Below are positions 5,231-6,699 of a stretch of 6,699 nt of DNA, in pieces. Made by a program: the position numbers and the translations under genes. The DNA is from Candidatus Margulisiibacteriota bacterium (GTDB taxonomy: Bacteria > Margulisbacteria > Termititenacia > Termititenacales > Termititenacaceae): NCBI GenBank assembly GCA_031279615.1, contig JAITIE010000098.1, positions 1 to 6,699 on the forward strand, written 5' to 3'. How positions within the stretch are numbered: position 1 is the stretch's first letter; each line of letters starts with the position of its first letter. Under the pieces are notes generated by a model. It had not been told where the DNA came from. It saw nothing but the letters and a program-made list of their open reading frames with translations, and did not search any database.

Positions 5231-6699
5231 CGCCTGCTCCAGAAGTTCCTGCGCGTGAGCGGCGGCGCCGGATTGTCCGCCGCCAGCGCCTTGTTCCAAC
5301 AACTCTTGCGCATGGGCGGCGGCGCTCTCCGTTATTTTGCCGGAAAGCATGCGGGCGATTTCCCGCTCGCGGGCGGTTTTGTCCAGCGGCAGGATATTTA
5401 CGGTGGTAGTGTCGGCGGTGGCGGATTTTTCCACGCGCAGATGATAATCGGCGCGCGCCGCAATTTGCGCCAAATGCGTGATGCAGATGACCTGATGTTT
5501 GCGCGCAATGCTGTGTATGGCTTCCGCGATGGCCAGCGCGGTTTCGCCGCCGATGCCGGCGTCTATTTCATCAAAAATCATCGCTGAGCTCTGGTCTTGT
5601 TCGGCCAGAATTTTGCGGATGGCCAGCATGACGCGCGAGATCTCGCCGCCCGAAGCGATTTTGGCCAGCGGCTTGACCGGCTCGCCGGCGTTGGCCGAAA
5701 TGAGAAATTCCACCGCATCCAGACCGTCCGCCGCGTAATTGCCGCGCGTGAAATTTATTTTAAATTGCGCGCGCGGCATACGCAGAGCCTGCAAAGCGCC
5801 GATAATTTTTTGCTCCAGCTCCGCGGCGGTTTTTTGCCGACATTCGGACAATTCACCGGCGGCCTGCAAATATTCTTTTTCCGCCGCTGTTAGATTTTTC
5901 TCCAGCTGGGCCAGCCGGTCGTCCGTGTCTGCCAGCCCCGACAGCAGCGTTTTTAACTGGTCGCGTTTTTTGATTAACAAGGACGAAATATCTTCTTCCT
6001 CAAGCTGTTTGAGATGCTTGCGCTTGAGTTTGTTCAGCAAATCCAGCCGCTCGTTAATTTCGTCCAGTCTTTGCGGCGAGAATTCCAAACGATTTTCATA
6101 TTCGGTCAAACTGTCGTGAAAATCCTCAAAATCCAGGCTGAGCGTCTCGGCTTTATCAGCCAGATTTTGCAACGCGGTTTCCTTGCCAGCAACCTGCGCC
6201 AATTTGCTTTTGTTGTAGCGCAGGCCGTCTCTCAAACCGACGGTTTTTTCCGCGATGCCGCGCACGACTTCGGCGATTTCCGTGAAAGAATCCAGCCGAC
6301 TTTTTTCCGTTTTTAATTCGGCGTATTCTCCGGCTTGTAAATTGGCGTTTTCCAGCTCGGTTAGCTGAAAATTTAAAAAATCTTTTTCTTCCTGCCGCAG
6401 GTCGCGGTTTTGTAAAAGCAAATCGTATTCTTTTTTAACCGCGTGGTATCGGCCAAAAATCTCCCGCACCGCCGCGCGGAGATTGCTTTCAGTAAAAAGG
6501 TCGAGTATTTCCAGATGATTTTCAGGGTCGATCAAAATTTGGTGCTGATGCTGGCCGTGAATGTCGATCAGGTAACGCGAAATTTTTTTTAACTCGGCCT
6601 GCGTGACAACACGGTGATTTATCTTGATTAGATTCCGGCCGTTGAGCGAAATTTCCCGCGTGATAATCAACACATCGTCTCCGGTATACCCGTCGAGGC
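5228..6699 (-). CDS. recN: DNA repair protein RecN (5' end outside window)
   Basis: The frame stays open to the window edge, so about the last 489 residues are present. The GTG at 6673 lies inside the conserved VLIITREISLNGRN segment and is not the start. Full RecN is about 550-560 residues, so the Walker A region is missing from view. RecN is an SMC-like ATPase that gathers broken DNA ends during recombinational repair of double-strand breaks. Counting from 6673: LIDIHGQHQHQ (35-45), a long coiled coil (about 60-290), signature ASGGEISRVMLA (340-351), Walker B MIFDEIDAGIGG (365-376) and ICITHLAQIAARAD (396-409). The usual ending HAQELLEQ (454-461) is followed by a second copy, giving a tail about 20 residues longer than normal. 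It is cotranscribed with the ABC-F gene 12 nt downstream. I saw no LexA-like site, but its promoter is outside the window. Confidence 0.95.
   Translation of the reverse strand, partial: LDGYTGDDVLIITREISLNGRNLIKINHRVVTQAELKKISRYLIDIHGQHQHQILIDPENHLEILDLFTESNLRAAVREIFGRYHAVKKEYDLLLQNRDLRQEEKDFLNFQLTELENANLQAGEYAELKTEKSRLDSFTEIAEVVRGIAEKTVGLRDGLRYNKSKLAQVAGKETALQNLADKAETLSLDFEDFHDSLTEYENRLEFSPQRLDEINERLDLLNKLKRKHLKQLEEEDISSLLIKKRDQLKTLLSGLADTDDRLAQLEKNLTAAEKEYLQAAGELSECRQKTAAELEQKIIGALQALRMPRAQFKINFTRGNYAADGLDAVEFLISANAGEPVKPLAKIASGGEISRVMLAIRKILAEQDQSSAMIFDEIDAGIGGETALAIAEAIHSIARKHQVICITHLAQIAARADYHLRVEKSATADTTTVNILPLDKTAREREIARMLSGKITESAAAHAQELLEQGAGGGQSGAAAHAQELLEQA
5234..5323 (-). repeat. 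Tandem duplication of the RecN C-terminal motif
   Basis: AAAHAQELLEQ is encoded twice, at 5323-5291 and at 5266-5234, joined by GAGGGQSG. The two copies match at 11 of 11 residues but use different synonymous codons at eight of them (for example TTG TTG against CTT CTG for Leu-Leu). The linker DNA carries a GC-only inverted repeat, GGCGGCG (5261-5267) and CGCCGCC (5278-5284), around a 10-nt loop. Confidence 0.88.

Noticed and set aside
5255..6316. Several plus-strand open frames of 79-126 codons opposite recN.
   Set aside because: They are mirror frames of GC-rich recN codons with low-complexity, unlikely proteins.
6671..6673. GTG as the start of recN.
   Set aside because: Conserved RecN sequence continues upstream in the same frame to the window edge, so this is an internal valine codon.
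1..6699. CRISPR array, tRNA or rRNA genes, or an intact transposase.
   Set aside because: No regularly spaced repeats, no cloverleaf-like sequence and no transposase motifs were seen on either strand.

Overview
The window looks like a chromosomal segment of a Gram-negative, LPS-making bacterium. A lipid A disaccharide synthase (lpxB) sits directly behind a secreted, aromatic-rich outer-membrane beta-barrel protein that resembles LptD. Most genes are moderately GC-rich and favour GCC, GCG and CTG codons. The phylum cannot be fixed from this window. An uncultivated lineage such as Margulisbacteria or Elusimicrobiota is a guess, not a result.

Layout. Plus strand, 1-2549: the 3' end of a DJ-1/PfpI-family gene, then the barrel gene (ATGA overlap), then lpxB (9-nt gap). 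These form one tight, probably cotranscribed block. 2550-2849 is a 300-bp intergenic region with a near-consensus sigma70-type promoter, a possible leaderless 16-codon ORF running through a C10 tract, and a 9-bp inverted repeat. 2850-3668 is an AT-rich class I SAM methyltransferase gene that looks acquired. Minus strand, 6699-3671: recN (5' end outside the window), then an ABC-F ATPase of the Lsa/CplR-like antibiotic-resistance type, 12 nt apart. The ABC-F gene ends 2 nt from the methyltransferase stop, so the two meet tail to tail.

The LptD-like protein and LpxB probably both serve the outer membrane (LPS placement and lipid A synthesis). The methyltransferase may modify a surface glycan or another small molecule, but its substrate is unknown. 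RecN acts in double-strand-break repair. The ABC-F protein should act on the ribosome.

The most unusual signal is that three ordinary genes carry small, in-frame, inverted-repeat-bearing segments where the protein tolerates extra residues. lpxB has a perfect 44-bp palindrome at the interdomain linker. The ABC-F gene has an apparent 63-nt insertion with two hairpins between two tyrosine codons near its start. recN has a duplicated C-terminal tail separated by a GC-only hairpin. Together they raise the possibility of protein-coding palindromic elements spreading in this genome, comparable in principle to the Rickettsia palindromic elements. The three are not obviously the same sequence, so they may be separate families or separate events.
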